A stretch of DNA of 64,000 nt from Sulfuritalea sp. (GTDB lineage Bacteria > Pseudomonadota > Gammaproteobacteria > Burkholderiales > Rhodocyclaceae): the NCBI GenBank assembly GCA_023229685.1, contig JALNYT010000001.1, forward strand, positions 744,001-808,000. Direction: 5' to 3'. Each line of letters opens with the position of its first letter. The stretch's first letter is position 1. Positions 34,639 through 44,238 of the stretch are shown one piece after another. Under the pieces are notes generated by a model. That model saw only the letters and a program-made list of their open reading frames with translations, was not told the origin of the DNA and made no database searches. The position numbers were made by a program, and so were the translations under genes.

Positions 34639-35223
34639 ATGACCAAGCTGTTTGCCATCCTGCTGCTGGCCCTTTCCCTGCCCGCACTTGCCGCCCTCGA
34701 AGTGGCCGGCGTCAAGTTCGAGGACACGGCGAAAGTCGGCGCTGGCGACACGGTGATCAACGGCGCCGGGATGCGCGGCCTGCTGTTCCTCAAAGGCTAC
34801 GCCATGGCCTTGTACTTGCCGCAGAAGGCGGCGGCGACAGCGGACGTGTTGACCATGAAAGGCGTCAAGCGCATTCGAATCGTCCTGTTGCGCGACGCGT
34901 CGGGCGAAACCTTCGCCGGCTCCCTGGTCAGCGGGATGCAGAAGAACCACAGCGAGCAGGAAATCGTTGCCTTGAACTCCCGCATCGAAGCCTTCAGGGC
35001 GACCATGCTCGGCGTCGGCACCGTAGCCAAGGGTGCCGTGGTCGATCTCGACTGGTTGCCCGACGTGAGTGGTGGCGTGACCCGCCTGACAGTCAAAGGC
35101 GACAAGAAAGGCGAGGACGTGGCGGGTGAAGACTTCTACCGCGCCTTGCTGAAGATCTGGCTCGGCGACAAGCCGATCCAGGACGATCTCAAGGACCGGC
35201 TGCTGGGCCGGGCGGCTTCCTGA
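34639..35223 (+). CDS. Chalcone isomerase-like exported protein
   Basis: A 194-residue protein; ATG at 34639 after AAGGAG. Signal peptide MTKLFAILLLALSLPALA, then the chalcone-isomerase fold (EVAGVKFEDTAKVGAGDTVINGAGMRGLLFLKGYAMALYLP, ... FYRALLKIWLGDKPIQDDLKDRLLG). Bacterial members are periplasmic and may bind fatty acids; isomerase activity on flavonoids is not expected. Its stop overlaps the CoA-transferase ATG. A 23-bp motif copy (34734-34756) lies inside. Confidence 0.83.
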   Translation: MTKLFAILLLALSLPALAALEVAGVKFEDTAKVGAGDTVINGAGMRGLLFLKGYAMALYLPQKAAATADVLTMKGVKRIRIVLLRDASGETFAGSLVSGMQKNHSEQEIVALNSRIEAFRATMLGVGTVAKGAVVDLDWLPDVSGGVTRLTVKGDKKGEDVAGEDFYRALLKIWLGDKPIQDDLKDRLLGRAAS

Positions 35224-36452
35224 TGGCAGCGCTGTCCGGCCTCAGGATCCTCGACCTCTCGCGCGTGCTCGCCGGGCCGTGGGCCTCGCAGTTGCTGGGC
35301 GATCTCGGCGCCGACGTGATCAAGATCGAGCGCCCCGGAGAGAACGGCCGCGGCGGCGACGACACGCGCGGCTGGGGGCCGCCGTGGCTCGCCGACGGCG
35401 CCGGCCAGGCGACCACCGACGCCGCTTATTTTCTATGCACCAATCGCAACAAGCGCTCGCTGACCGTCGACATCACGCAGCCGGCAGGCCAGGCCATCGT
35501 GACGGACCTCGCCGCGCAATCCGACGTGGTGCTGGAGAACTTCAAGGTCGGCGGCCTCGCGGCCTACGGCCTCGACTACCCGAGCCTCTCGAAGGTCAAC
35601 CCGCGGCTGGTGTATTGCTCGATCACCGGCTTCGGTCAGGACGGCCCTTACGCCGCGCGCGCCGGCTACGATTTCCTGATCCAGGGCATGGGCGGCCTGA
35701 TGAGCGTCACCGGCCGTGCCGACGACGAGGAAGGCGCCGGTCCGCAGAAGATCGGCGTGGCGCTGACCGACATCCTCACCGGCCTCTACGCCACGGTCGC
35801 CATCCAGGCCGCGCTGGCGCATCGCGAGAAGACCGGCCAGGGCCAGCACATCGACCTCGCGCTGCTCGACGTGCAGGTCGCCTGCCTGGCCAACCAGGCG
35901 ATGAACTATCTGGTCTCGGGCAAGGCGCCGCGGCGCATGGGCAACGGCCATCCCAACATCGTGCCCTATCAGGACTTTCCCACGGCCGATGGCGACATGA
36001 TCCTGGCCATCGGCAACGACGGCCAGTTCGCGCGCTTCTGCGAGATCGCCGGCCGTGCCGAATGGATCGGCGACGAGCGCTTCGCCACCAACGCGGCGCG
36101 GGTCAGGCACCGTGCCGCACTGCTGCCGCTGCTGCGCCAGACCACGGTGATGAAGACCACTGGCGAATGGATCGCCCTGCTGGAAAATGCCGCGGTGCCT
36201 TGCGGCCCGATCAACGATCTGGCCGCCGTGTTCGCCGATCCGCAGGTGGTGCATCGCGGCCTGCGGGTCGAAATGCCGCATGCCGCGGGCGGCAGCGCAC
36301 CGCAGGTGGCCAACCCGATCCGCTTCTCCGCGACGCCGATCGACTACCGCCTGGCGCCGCCGCTGCTGGGACAGGATACGGACGAAGTGCTGCGCGAAAT
36401 CGGACGCAGCGCGGAGGACATCGCGGCCCTGCGCGCGGCAGGCGTTGTGTAA
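35223..36452 (+). CDS. Family III CoA-transferase (CaiB/BaiF)
   Basis: A 409-residue CoA-transferase. LAGPWASQLLGDLGADVIKIERPGE and the catalytic aspartate D183 in QKIGVALTDILTGLYA are diagnostic. It moves CoA between carboxylates through an aspartyl-CoA anhydride. The acid pair is not predictable. TGATG coupling to the preceding gene is seen, although the two proteins have no obvious joint role. Confidence 0.9.
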   Translation: MAALSGLRILDLSRVLAGPWASQLLGDLGADVIKIERPGENGRGGDDTRGWGPPWLADGAGQATTDAAYFLCTNRNKRSLTVDITQPAGQAIVTDLAAQSDVVLENFKVGGLAAYGLDYPSLSKVNPRLVYCSITGFGQDGPYAARAGYDFLIQGMGGLMSVTGRADDEEGAGPQKIGVALTDILTGLYATVAIQAALAHREKTGQGQHIDLALLDVQVACLANQAMNYLVSGKAPRRMGNGHPNIVPYQDFPTADGDMILAIGNDGQFARFCEIAGRAEWIGDERFATNAARVRHRAALLPLLRQTTVMKTTGEWIALLENAAVPCGPINDLAAVFADPQVVHRGLRVEMPHAAGGSAPQVANPIRFSATPIDYRLAPPLLGQDTDEVLREIGRSAEDIAALRAAGVV

Positions 36453-36458
36453 TTCCGA

Positions 36459-38654
36459 TCAGGATTCCAGCACCCGCAACTCGGCGTTGGTGTAGCGCAG
36501 CCGGCTGGCGAGCACGCTGGCGATGCCTTCCATCAGCTTTAGCGCCAGCTTCTTGTGCTCTTCGGCAAAGGCGTCGAAGGCGCGCCGCGACAGCACATAG
36601 AGTTCGGTGTCGACGAAAGCCAGCGCATTCGCCGAGCGCACCTCGCCATCGAGGAAGGCCATTTCGCCGAAGAATGCGGCGCGGCCAAAAGTGCCGAGAT
36701 GGTGCGACTGACGGTCGGACAGCGGCAACATAATGCGCACCGCGCCGCGCCGGATCAGGAACAGCTCGTCACCCGCATCGCCGCGCGAGAAAATGGTCTC
36801 GCCCTTCGCCACGCTGCGCTTCTCCATGCACTGCTCGAGGGCCGCCAGCGTCTCTTGCTTGCGTCCGGCGAAGAGCTCGACTTCATGCAGTTCCAGCGCG
36901 ATTTCCTCGTCGCGCAAACATACCGTCTCGTGAATGATGCGGTCCTCGACCCACTCCAGCGCATCGTCCAGGGCCGGGAACACGCGCACGGGACTGTCCG
37001 GCCGGATCAGGCCGACCTGGTCGAAGTATTGCTGCATGTCGCGCCCGGACGGCAGCGTCGACGGAATTGCGCTGAAAATCAGAAAACCGTTGCGCTCGGC
37101 GAGCATGTCCTTCACCTGTTCGAGCAAATGCGCCGCGGTGACATCCACGGTCTGGATGCGGCGCATGTCGAGGATCAGGAAATCGCGCGCCTTCAATTCC
37201 GGCTCCAGGGCCAGGTAAAGCTGGTCCGTGGTGCCGAAAAACAGGCTGCCCTGCAGTTCGATGACCGCGGCGCGCTGGCCATGGGCGGTGAGAATTTCCA
37301 TTTCCTCGTGGGTGCGGATGCGCTTGGAAAAGGTCTCGTTGCCGAGCAGCTTGCGGCGGACCACGGCGCCGCCGATCTGCTCGCGCACGAACAGCACCAC
37401 GGCCAGCACGATGCCGACTCCCGATGCCGCGATCAGGCTTACCGTCAGGGCGGTAACCACCACCGCCGCGATCACGCCGAAGTCGAGGATGGTCGAGCGC
37501 TGCTTGAGATAGCCGAAGCTGTGGCGGTCGATCATGCGTACGCCGACCACGATCAGGATGGCCGCCAGCGCCGCTACCGGCACCCAGGAGATCAGTGTTC
37601 CGAGCAACAGGAAGGCCACCAGCGACAGCACGCCTTCGAGGAATCCGGAATAACGAGTCAAGGCGCCGCTCGACATGTTCACCAGCGTCGCACCCATGGT
37701 ACCGGCACCGGGCATGCCGCCGATGACGGCCGAGGTAATGTTGCCCAGCCCCTGGCCGATCAGTTCGCGGTTCGAGTCGTGACGGCTGCGAGTCAGCGCA
37801 TCGAGGACCACGCAAGTCTTCAGCGTGTCGATCGACAGCAGCACCGCCAGGGTCAGCGCCGGTATCGCCAGCACCATGAAGTCGTTCAAGCCGAGTTGGC
37901 CGACACCTGCCCAGCGGCCGCGCAAGGCCTCGACGAAGCCGCCGCCCGCGCCACCGAGGGGGCCGATCACCAGCGGGTTTCGGGGGTCGAGCAGCGCCGG
38001 GTCTAACAAGGCCAGGCCGAAATAGGTCAACACGCCGGCCAGCAGCGCGAGGATCGCTGCCGGCACGCGCTGGGTGACGCGAGGGGCAAAGATCATGGCG
38101 CAGATGGTCACCGCGCCGACCGTCATGCCCTGCCAGACCCAGAGCGCCGGGCTGGTCAGGGCTTCGCCCAGATGGGTGCCGCCAGGCGCGCCGAGAAATT
38201 TCGGCACCTGACCGACGATGATGTAAAGCCCGACGCCGGAGAGATAGCCGCTGACCACCGGATAAGGCATGTACTTGATCAACCGGCCGAGGCCGATGCC
38301 GCCGAATACCACCTGGAGCAGGCCGGCCGTCAGCCCGACCGCGGCCAGCAGCACGGCCACCGCCGCAGGATCCATGCCTTGATGAATGCGTTCGATCGCG
38401 AACGCCGTCAGCACCGCAGCCGCCGGTGCGCAGGGCGCTGAAATGAGCCGGTTGGTACCGCCCATCGCGGAGGCCACCAGCCCCATCGCGGTCGCGCCAA
38501 GAATACCGGCAAGCGCTCCGTACGCCCCATAGGAGCCGCCGAGTGACGCATAGATGGTGACGCCAAAGGCAATGGCGGAAGGCAGCGCCACCAGCATGGC
38601 GGCGAAGCCACCCCAAAAATCGCCAGCCAGGTTTTCGAGCTTTGGCAGTTTCAT
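36459..38654 (-). CDS. SulP anion transporter fused to STAS and cyclic nucleotide-binding domains
   Basis: A 731-residue membrane protein. Residues 1 to about 420 are the SulP transport core (GDFWGGFAAMLVALPSAIAFGVTIYAS, GMPGAGTMGATLVN), about 440-560 a STAS domain (RAAVIELQGSLFFGTTDQLYLALE...LILDMRRIQTVDVTAAHLLEQ), and about 590-725 a cNMP-binding domain (SVAKGETIFSRGDAGDELFLIRRGAVRIML, FFGEMAFLDGEVRSANALA). SulP proteins carry sulfate, bicarbonate or dicarboxylates. The third domain suggests direct gating by cAMP or cGMP (inference). Confidence 0.9.
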   Translation of the reverse strand: MKLPKLENLAGDFWGGFAAMLVALPSAIAFGVTIYASLGGSYGAYGALAGILGATAMGLVASAMGGTNRLISAPCAPAAAVLTAFAIERIHQGMDPAAVAVLLAAVGLTAGLLQVVFGGIGLGRLIKYMPYPVVSGYLSGVGLYIIVGQVPKFLGAPGGTHLGEALTSPALWVWQGMTVGAVTICAMIFAPRVTQRVPAAILALLAGVLTYFGLALLDPALLDPRNPLVIGPLGGAGGGFVEALRGRWAGVGQLGLNDFMVLAIPALTLAVLLSIDTLKTCVVLDALTRSRHDSNRELIGQGLGNITSAVIGGMPGAGTMGATLVNMSSGALTRYSGFLEGVLSLVAFLLLGTLISWVPVAALAAILIVVGVRMIDRHSFGYLKQRSTILDFGVIAAVVVTALTVSLIAASGVGIVLAVVLFVREQIGGAVVRRKLLGNETFSKRIRTHEEMEILTAHGQRAAVIELQGSLFFGTTDQLYLALEPELKARDFLILDMRRIQTVDVTAAHLLEQVKDMLAERNGFLIFSAIPSTLPSGRDMQQYFDQVGLIRPDSPVRVFPALDDALEWVEDRIIHETVCLRDEEIALELHEVELFAGRKQETLAALEQCMEKRSVAKGETIFSRGDAGDELFLIRRGAVRIMLPLSDRQSHHLGTFGRAAFFGEMAFLDGEVRSANALAFVDTELYVLSRRAFDAFAEEHKKLALKLMEGIASVLASRLRYTNAELRVLES

Positions 38655-38833
38655 TGGCTATCCTGTATAAGGTCGCCCAACGCCAATTCTGTCACGAAGC
38701 ACCATTCCATGTCAGTTCTTCGCACCCGGTGGTCAGCAAGCACTGCGGACAAATCTTCAGCCTCACTCGCGACCCCAGAGTATTGTAAGCTTCGCTCCAC
38801 AATAAATCCCATACCCCGGAGGAATCACCCGCC

Positions 38834-39781
38834 ATGAAGAAGATGCGCATCCTGCTTGCCGCCGCTGCAGCCCTGTCCCTCACCGCCTCGGTGCATGCCG
38901 CCGATTTCATCAACGTGCTGACCGGGGGCACCTCCGGCGTGTATTACCCGATGGGCGTCGCGCTGTCGCAGATCTACGCCAAGGCCCTGCCCAATGCCAA
39001 GGTCTCGGTGCAAGCCACCAAGGCCAGCGCCGAGAACCTGAACCTGCTGCAAGCCGGGCGCGGCGAGCTCGCCTTCACGCTCGGTGATTCGCTGTCCGAT
39101 GCATGGAAAGGCGACGAAGAGGCCGGCTTCAAGACGGCACTGAAGAAATTGCGCGGCGTCGCCGCCATTTACCCGAACTACATACAGATCGTCGCCGCCG
39201 CCGATTCCGGCATCAAGACCCTGGCCGACCTCAAGGGCAAGCGGGTTTCGGTCGGCGCACCGAAGAGCGGAACGGAACTCAACTCGCGGGCGATATTCAA
39301 GGCCGCCGGCATGAGCTACAAGGATTTTTCGAAGACCGAGTACCTGCCCTTCGGCGAGTCCGTCGAGCTGATGAAGAATCGCCAGCTGGATGCCACGCTG
39401 ATCTCCGCCGGGCTCGGCGTCGCCGCCCTGCGTGATCTGTCGACCTCGGTGAAGATTGTCGTCGTCACCATTCCCGCCGACATCACGGCCAAGATCGGCG
39501 ACCCGGCCTATCAGGCTGCCGTAATCCCGGCCAAGACCTATGAGGGCCAGAACGCCGACGTACAAACCATCAAGGTGCAGAACTTCCTGGTCACCCACGA
39601 AGGCGTGTCCACCGAGACGGTCTATATGCTGACCAAGAGCATGTTCGACAACCTCGACCTGCTGTATTCCGCCCATGCCGCCGCGAAGGCCATCACCAAG
39701 GCCGACGCAGCCAAGGGCATGCCCTTGCCGCTGCATCCGGGAGCCGAGAAGTATTACCGCGAAGCCGGCCTGATCAAGTAA
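38834..39781 (+). CDS. TAXI-family TRAP transporter solute-binding protein
   Basis: A 315-residue periplasmic receptor with signal peptide MKKMRILLAAAAALSLTASVHA. TGGTSGVYYPMGVALSQIYAK and the SVQATKASAENLNLLQAGRGELAFTLGDS segment are typical of TAXI receptors. Delivers its ligand (often glutamate or other organic acids in characterised cases) to the fused permease encoded next. GGAGGAA precedes the ATG. Confidence 0.9.
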   Translation: MKKMRILLAAAAALSLTASVHAADFINVLTGGTSGVYYPMGVALSQIYAKALPNAKVSVQATKASAENLNLLQAGRGELAFTLGDSLSDAWKGDEEAGFKTALKKLRGVAAIYPNYIQIVAAADSGIKTLADLKGKRVSVGAPKSGTELNSRAIFKAAGMSYKDFSKTEYLPFGESVELMKNRQLDATLISAGLGVAALRDLSTSVKIVVVTIPADITAKIGDPAYQAAVIPAKTYEGQNADVQTIKVQNFLVTHEGVSTETVYMLTKSMFDNLDLLYSAHAAAKAITKADAAKGMPLPLHPGAEKYYREAGLIK

Positions 39782-39799
39782 GTCGCGGCCCATATCCGC

Positions 39800-41884
39800 A
39801 TGCAATACGACCGCGTCACCGCCCCCGATCACGGGGCGGAGGAGATCTCCGAGCATGGCATTCCGCGCCGTCTCGGCGGACTGCCTCTGCAGATCGCAAC
39901 CGGCATCGCGCTGGCTTTCTCCACCTACCAACTGGTCATCGCCGCCTTCGCCCCGCTGTCCAGCCTGGTCACGCGCAGCGTGCACGTCGGCTTTCTGCTG
40001 GCGATCACGCTGGTGCTCTACCCGAGCTTCCGCCACAACGCGAAGATTTCCCGCGTGCCATGGCATGACTGGTTCCTCGCCACTGGCGGCTTCAGCCTTT
40101 CGCTCTACCACTGGTTTTTCGAGGCCGAGTTGATCCAGCGTTCCGGCGATCCGTCCGCCATCGACATCGCGGTCGGCTGCGTATTCATTATTCTGATATT
40201 CGAAGCCACGCGGCGCGTCATGGGCCTCGCGATGCCGATCATGTGCGCCGGCTTTCTGGCCTACGGACTATGGGGCCAGTATCTGCCGGAATTCATTGCC
40301 CATCGCGGTTACAGCTTCACCCAGATCATCGACAACCTGTACCTGTCCACCGAAGGCGTGTTCGGCGTACCGACCTACGTTTCCGCGACCTACATCTTCC
40401 TCTTCATCCTGTTCGGCGCCTTTCTCGAACACGCCGGCATGATCCGGCTGTTCAATGCCCTGGCGCTGGGCACCGTCGGCCACACCCAGGGCGGCCCGGC
40501 CAAGGTGGCGGTAATCTCCTCCGGCCTGATGGGCACCATCTCCGGCTCGGGCGTGGCCAATGTGCTTACCGTCGGCCAATTCACCATCCCGCTGATGATG
40601 CGCTACGGCTACTCGCCGGTGTTCGCCGGCGCCGTCGAAGCGACCGCCAGCATGGGCGGCCAGATCATGCCGCCGGTGATGGGCGCCGTCGCCTTCATCA
40701 TGGCCGAAACGCTCAACGTGCCCTATTCGGAGATCGTCAAGGCCGCCATCATCCCGGCCGTGCTCTACTACTTCACCGCCTTCTGGATGGTGCACATCGA
40801 AGCCGGCCGCTTGGGACTGCTGAGCATTCCCAAGGACGAACTGCCCAACCCGTGGCGCGCACTCAAGGAAAACTGGCATCTGGTGCTGCCGCTGGCGGCG
40901 CTGGTGGCCATGCTGTTCCACGGCTTCACGCCGATGTTCGCCGGCATGGTGGGCCTGTCGCTGACCGCCATCCTGATCCTCGGCGCCGGGATCGCCGCGC
41001 GCGTTTCCAGCACCGCGTTCCGTTACGTGTTCTGGGTCGCGGTGGGCTTGGCTTCGTCCCTCTTCGTCGAATGGGGCATCGTGCCGGTGCTGGCGGTCAT
41101 CGCCGCGCTGGTGGCGATCAGCTTCTCGGTCAAGGGCGGCCGCCACACGCTGCACCTGCTCAAGATGAGCCTGGTCGATGGCGCCAAGCAGGCGATTCCC
41201 GTAGGCCTCGCCTGCGCCATCGTCGGCACCATCGTCGGCATTCTCTCGCTGACCGGCGCCGCCTCGACCTTCGCCACCTGGATCATGGCCGCCGGAGAGA
41301 AGAGCCTGTTCCTTTCCCTGCTACTGACCATGGTGATCTGCATCGTGCTCGGCACCGGCATCCCGACCATCCCCAACTACATCATCACCGCCGCCATCGC
41401 CGCGCCGGCGCTGGCGAAGCTGGGCGTGCCGCTGATCATCAGCCACATGTTCACCTTCTACTTCGGCATCATGGCCGACCTGACGCCGCCCATCGCGCTG
41501 GCCGCGCTGGCCGCAGCTTCGATCGCCAAAGCCTCGCACGACGCCATCGGCTGGAAGGCGACGCAAATTGCCATTGTCGGCTTCGTGGTGCCCTATCTCG
41601 CCGTCTACGAACCCGCGCTGATGCTGCAGGGGGACTGGACCGTGCTCGATGTCGTGCTGTCGGTGACCAAGGCCGTGGTGGCCATCATGCTCTGGGCATC
41701 GGCGGTGGTCGGCTACTGGCGCATCCCGATGAAGTTCTGGGAGCGCGCCGCCGCCGTCGTCGCGGCATGCCTGCTGGTCGCCTTCTTTCCCTGGTCCGAC
41801 GAAATCGGCTATGCGATGGCCGTGCTGCTGATCGCCAACCACATCCGGCACAGCCGGCGCCGTCTCGCCAGCGCCGACTCCTAG
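39800..41884 (+). CDS. TRAP transporter fused permease (4TM-12TM)
   Basis: A 694-residue permease combining the DctQ-like and DctM-like parts, as always seen with TAXI receptors. Many hydrophobic spans; FGAFLEHAGMIRLFNALALGTVGHTQGGPAKVAVISSGLMGTISGSGVANVLTVGQFTIPLM and LGTGIPTIPNYIITAAIAAPAL are core motifs. Sodium-driven uptake is expected. Its 3' end carries the only minus-strand copy of the 23-bp motif (41857-41879). Confidence 0.93.
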   Translation: MQYDRVTAPDHGAEEISEHGIPRRLGGLPLQIATGIALAFSTYQLVIAAFAPLSSLVTRSVHVGFLLAITLVLYPSFRHNAKISRVPWHDWFLATGGFSLSLYHWFFEAELIQRSGDPSAIDIAVGCVFIILIFEATRRVMGLAMPIMCAGFLAYGLWGQYLPEFIAHRGYSFTQIIDNLYLSTEGVFGVPTYVSATYIFLFILFGAFLEHAGMIRLFNALALGTVGHTQGGPAKVAVISSGLMGTISGSGVANVLTVGQFTIPLMMRYGYSPVFAGAVEATASMGGQIMPPVMGAVAFIMAETLNVPYSEIVKAAIIPAVLYYFTAFWMVHIEAGRLGLLSIPKDELPNPWRALKENWHLVLPLAALVAMLFHGFTPMFAGMVGLSLTAILILGAGIAARVSSTAFRYVFWVAVGLASSLFVEWGIVPVLAVIAALVAISFSVKGGRHTLHLLKMSLVDGAKQAIPVGLACAIVGTIVGILSLTGAASTFATWIMAAGEKSLFLSLLLTMVICIVLGTGIPTIPNYIITAAIAAPALAKLGVPLIISHMFTFYFGIMADLTPPIALAALAAASIAKASHDAIGWKATQIAIVGFVVPYLAVYEPALMLQGDWTVLDVVLSVTKAVVAIMLWASAVVGYWRIPMKFWERAAAVVAACLLVAFFPWSDEIGYAMAVLLIANHIRHSRRRLASADS

Positions 41885-41891
41885 AGAACTC

Positions 41892-42263
41892 GTGCTCTGC
41901 CTCGCCGCGGGCGCTGCCAGTGCCGTGCTGGCCATCAATGGCTTCACCCTGGCGTGGATGCACTCGATTGAAAAGGTCCGCTGGGAGGAAGACTGGCGCA
42001 TCGAAGGCCACGCGCTGGTCATCACCGAAGCCCGCATCCGTGGCAGCGGGGCCGGAATGGAGCCGCCGGCAGGCAGCGTCCTGAAAGACGGCGTCTGGCA
42101 CTACCGGCCGCCGCTGCCGCCGCAGACGATGCTGCGTCTCACCCACTCGCCCTATACCAGCGGCTACGAGTTGTGCATCGAGGGCCGTTGCGGCCCTCTT
42201 GCGGATCATCTGCCGGGGATCGACAATAACGCCGTGATCGAAATCGGGAGGTGTCCGCCATGA
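41892..42263 (+). CDS. DUF1850 domain protein
   Basis: A 123-residue protein with GTG start 7 bases after the permease. Hydrophobic N-terminus (LCLAAGAASAVLAINGFTLAWMHSIEKVRWEEDW) then EARIRGSGAGMEPP, the DUF1850 signature. DUF1850 genes accompany TAXI-TRAP systems widely, so a role in that transporter is likely. The ogt gene begins at its last codons. Confidence 0.82.
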   Translation: MLCLAAGAASAVLAINGFTLAWMHSIEKVRWEEDWRIEGHALVITEARIRGSGAGMEPPAGSVLKDGVWHYRPPLPPQTMLRLTHSPYTSGYELCIEGRCGPLADHLPGIDNNAVIEIGRCPP

Positions 42264-42730
42264 AGCCCTATTCCGCCGTCTTGTCCGCCCCAGGTTTCTC
42301 GATCGGCATCCGCTGCAGCGATGACGAGATCACCGCCATCGACTATCTCGAACCGCAGATGGAGATCGCGCCGAAGGCCCCTCTGGCAAAGGAAGCCGTG
42401 CGCCAACTGCGTGCCTGGCTGAAGGACCCAAGCTTCGAATTCGGCCTGCCGCTGGCGCCCGCCGGCACGCATTTCCAGCGTCGCGTCTGGCAACAGATCG
42501 CCGCGATTCCGGCCGGCCGGACCAAGAGCTACGGCGAAGTTGCCGCGGCCATTCGCAGCGGCCCGCGCGCCGTGGGCAATGCCTGCGGCGCCAACCCCTA
42601 TCCGATCGTGGTGCCCTGTCATCGCGTCGTTGGCGCAAATCAGGGACTGGGCGGCTTCGCGCGGCAGCGCGGCGGCTTTCTGCTCGACATCAAGAAGTGG
42701 CTGTTGCAGCACGAACATGCCGGCTTCTGA
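42260..42730 (+). CDS. ogt: Methylated-DNA-protein-cysteine methyltransferase
   Basis: A 156-residue suicide repair protein for O6-methylguanine. The active-site motif is PIVVPCHRVVGANQGLGGFA, and FQRRVWQQIAAIPAGRTKSYGEVAAAIRSGPRAVGNACGANP contains the helix-turn-helix and arginine finger. The ATG at 42260 is preferred over GTG at 42251 because GGGAGG sits 7 bases upstream of the former. It overlaps xerD by 14 bases. Confidence 0.93.
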   Translation: MKPYSAVLSAPGFSIGIRCSDDEITAIDYLEPQMEIAPKAPLAKEAVRQLRAWLKDPSFEFGLPLAPAGTHFQRRVWQQIAAIPAGRTKSYGEVAAAIRSGPRAVGNACGANPYPIVVPCHRVVGANQGLGGFARQRGGFLLDIKKWLLQHEHAGF

Positions 42731-43622
42731 CGCCGCGCTGATCGACGAATTCATCGACGCGCTGTGGCTCGCTGACGGACTCTCGAAGAACACCCTGGCG
42801 AGTTACCGCAGCGACCTGGCATTGTTTTCGGGATGGCTGACCCGCGCCGGCAAGTCAATAGTCGGCGCTGACGAGACGGCGATCAACGGCTATCTGGAGC
42901 ATCTGAATGCCCGCCCCGGCGGCATCAAGTCGACCAGCCAGCGGCGGCTCATGGCGACGCTGCGGCGCTGCTACCGCTGGCTGCTGGATCAGGGCCGGCT
43001 GCAGGCCGATCCGCTGCTCAACATCGACAAGCCGCGGTCGATCCAGCGCTTTCCCAAAACCCTCTCCGAAAAGCAGGTGGAAGACCTGCTCAATGCGCCG
43101 GACGTGAACACCGCGCTCGGCCTGCGCGACAGGGCCATGTTCGAGCTGCTGTATGCCACCGGACTGCGCGTCTCCGAACTGGTCGGCGTCCGCCTGTTCG
43201 AGGTGAGCCTCAACGACAACGTGGTGCGGGTGATGGGCAAGGGCTCCAAGGAACGCCTGGTGCCGCTGGGACAGGTCGCCGCCGAATGGCTGCAGCGCTA
43301 CATCGCCGGCGCACGCAATGAACTGCTCAAGCAGCATGTATCGGACGCGGTCTTCGTCACCACGCGCGGCAGCGGCATGACGCGGCAGATGTTCTGGACC
43401 CTGGTCAAGAAGTATGCGATGAAGATCGGCATTCCGCAGGAGCGCATCTCGCCGCATGTGCTGCGTCACGCCTTCGCCACCCATCTGCTGAACCACGGCG
43501 CCGACCTGCGCGTGGTGCAATTGCTGCTCGGCCACGCCGACATTTCGACGACGCAGGTGTACACCCATGTCGCCCGTGAACGGCTGAAGCTGCTGCATCG
43601 CCAGCATCATCCCCGCGGCTAG
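42717..43622 (+). CDS. xerD: Tyrosine recombinase XerD
   Basis: A 301-residue tyrosine recombinase; start ATG at 42717 gives MPASDAALIDEFIDALWLADGLSKNTLASYRSDL, the standard XerD N-terminus. Catalytic residues: R in ATGLRVSEL, K in GKGSKERLVP, HVLRHAFATHLL with H and R, H in LLGHADISTTQ, and the nucleophile Tyr in VYTHV. With XerC it resolves chromosome dimers at dif. Contains one 23-bp motif copy (42860-42882). No mobile-element context, so the housekeeping role is favoured. Confidence 0.93.
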   Translation: MPASDAALIDEFIDALWLADGLSKNTLASYRSDLALFSGWLTRAGKSIVGADETAINGYLEHLNARPGGIKSTSQRRLMATLRRCYRWLLDQGRLQADPLLNIDKPRSIQRFPKTLSEKQVEDLLNAPDVNTALGLRDRAMFELLYATGLRVSELVGVRLFEVSLNDNVVRVMGKGSKERLVPLGQVAAEWLQRYIAGARNELLKQHVSDAVFVTTRGSGMTRQMFWTLVKKYAMKIGIPQERISPHVLRHAFATHLLNHGADLRVVQLLLGHADISTTQVYTHVARERLKLLHRQHHPRG

Positions 43623-43641
43623 GGGAGGGTAGAATAAATTC

Positions 43642-44133
43642 ATGAAACACGATATGCACGCCCCCGAAACCCCGGCGACCAAGTTCCTCGCCAAGCACGG
43701 CGTCGCCCATTCCAACCATCTCTACGAATACGAGGAGCATGGTGGCACGCAGGTATCCGCTCGCGAGCTCAACGTAGCCGAACACGCGGTGGTGAAAACG
43801 CTGGTGATGGAAGACGAGAATGGCAAGCCCCTGATCGTGCTGATGCACGGCGACCGCAAGGTGTCCACCAAGCAACTGGCACGCCAGATCGGGGTCAAAA
43901 AGATCAGCCCCTGCAAGCCCGAGGACGCTCTGCGCCACACCGGCTACATGGTCGGCGGCTGCTCCCCGTTCGGCACCAAGAAGATTCTGCCGGTGCATAT
44001 GGAAAAGACCATCCTCGACCTGCCGCTGATCTACATCAACGGCGGCCAGCGCGGATTTCTGGTCGGCGTGCATCCGCACGATATCCTGCGCGTGCTGCAG
44101 CCGAAGATGGTCGAGTGCGCGCTGGCGGATTAA
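43642..44133 (+). CDS. ybaK: Cys-tRNA(Pro)/Cys-tRNA(Cys) deacylase YbaK
   Basis: A 163-residue member of the YbaK/ProX trans-editing family. TPATKFLAKHGVAHSNHLYEYEEHGG, the conserved lysine region ALRHTGYMVGGCSPFGTKKILPV and INGGQRGFLVGV are typical. It hydrolyses mischarged Cys-tRNA(Pro). A dispersed repeat follows immediately. Confidence 0.92.
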   Translation: MKHDMHAPETPATKFLAKHGVAHSNHLYEYEEHGGTQVSARELNVAEHAVVKTLVMEDENGKPLIVLMHGDRKVSTKQLARQIGVKKISPCKPEDALRHTGYMVGGCSPFGTKKILPVHMEKTILDLPLIYINGGQRGFLVGVHPHDILRVLQPKMVECALAD

Positions 44134-44139
44134 GTCAGC

Positions 44140-44237
44140 GCTGGTGAAGACATCGTAGCGAGCACCGCCCAATTCCCGCTCCGGCACGCGCAGTAGATTT
44201 ACGCCGCAAAGCGAGTCCCCTGGCTGGATTCACCAGC
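44140..44237. repeat. Dispersed intergenic repeat, copy 2 (covarying arms)
   Basis: Bounded by GCTGGTGAA (44140-44148) and TTCACCAGC (44229-44237). The core 44156-44201 matches 4037-4082 at 44 of 46 bases. This copy is shorter (98 against 140 bp) and lacks the internal ATGTACGT hairpin. It lies between convergent ybaK and folB. Confidence 0.7.
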
Positions 44238-44238
44238 C

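Noticed and set aside
42717..43622. XerD gene as integrase of a mobile element
   Set aside because: It has the XerD-specific N-terminus, normal composition and housekeeping neighbours.
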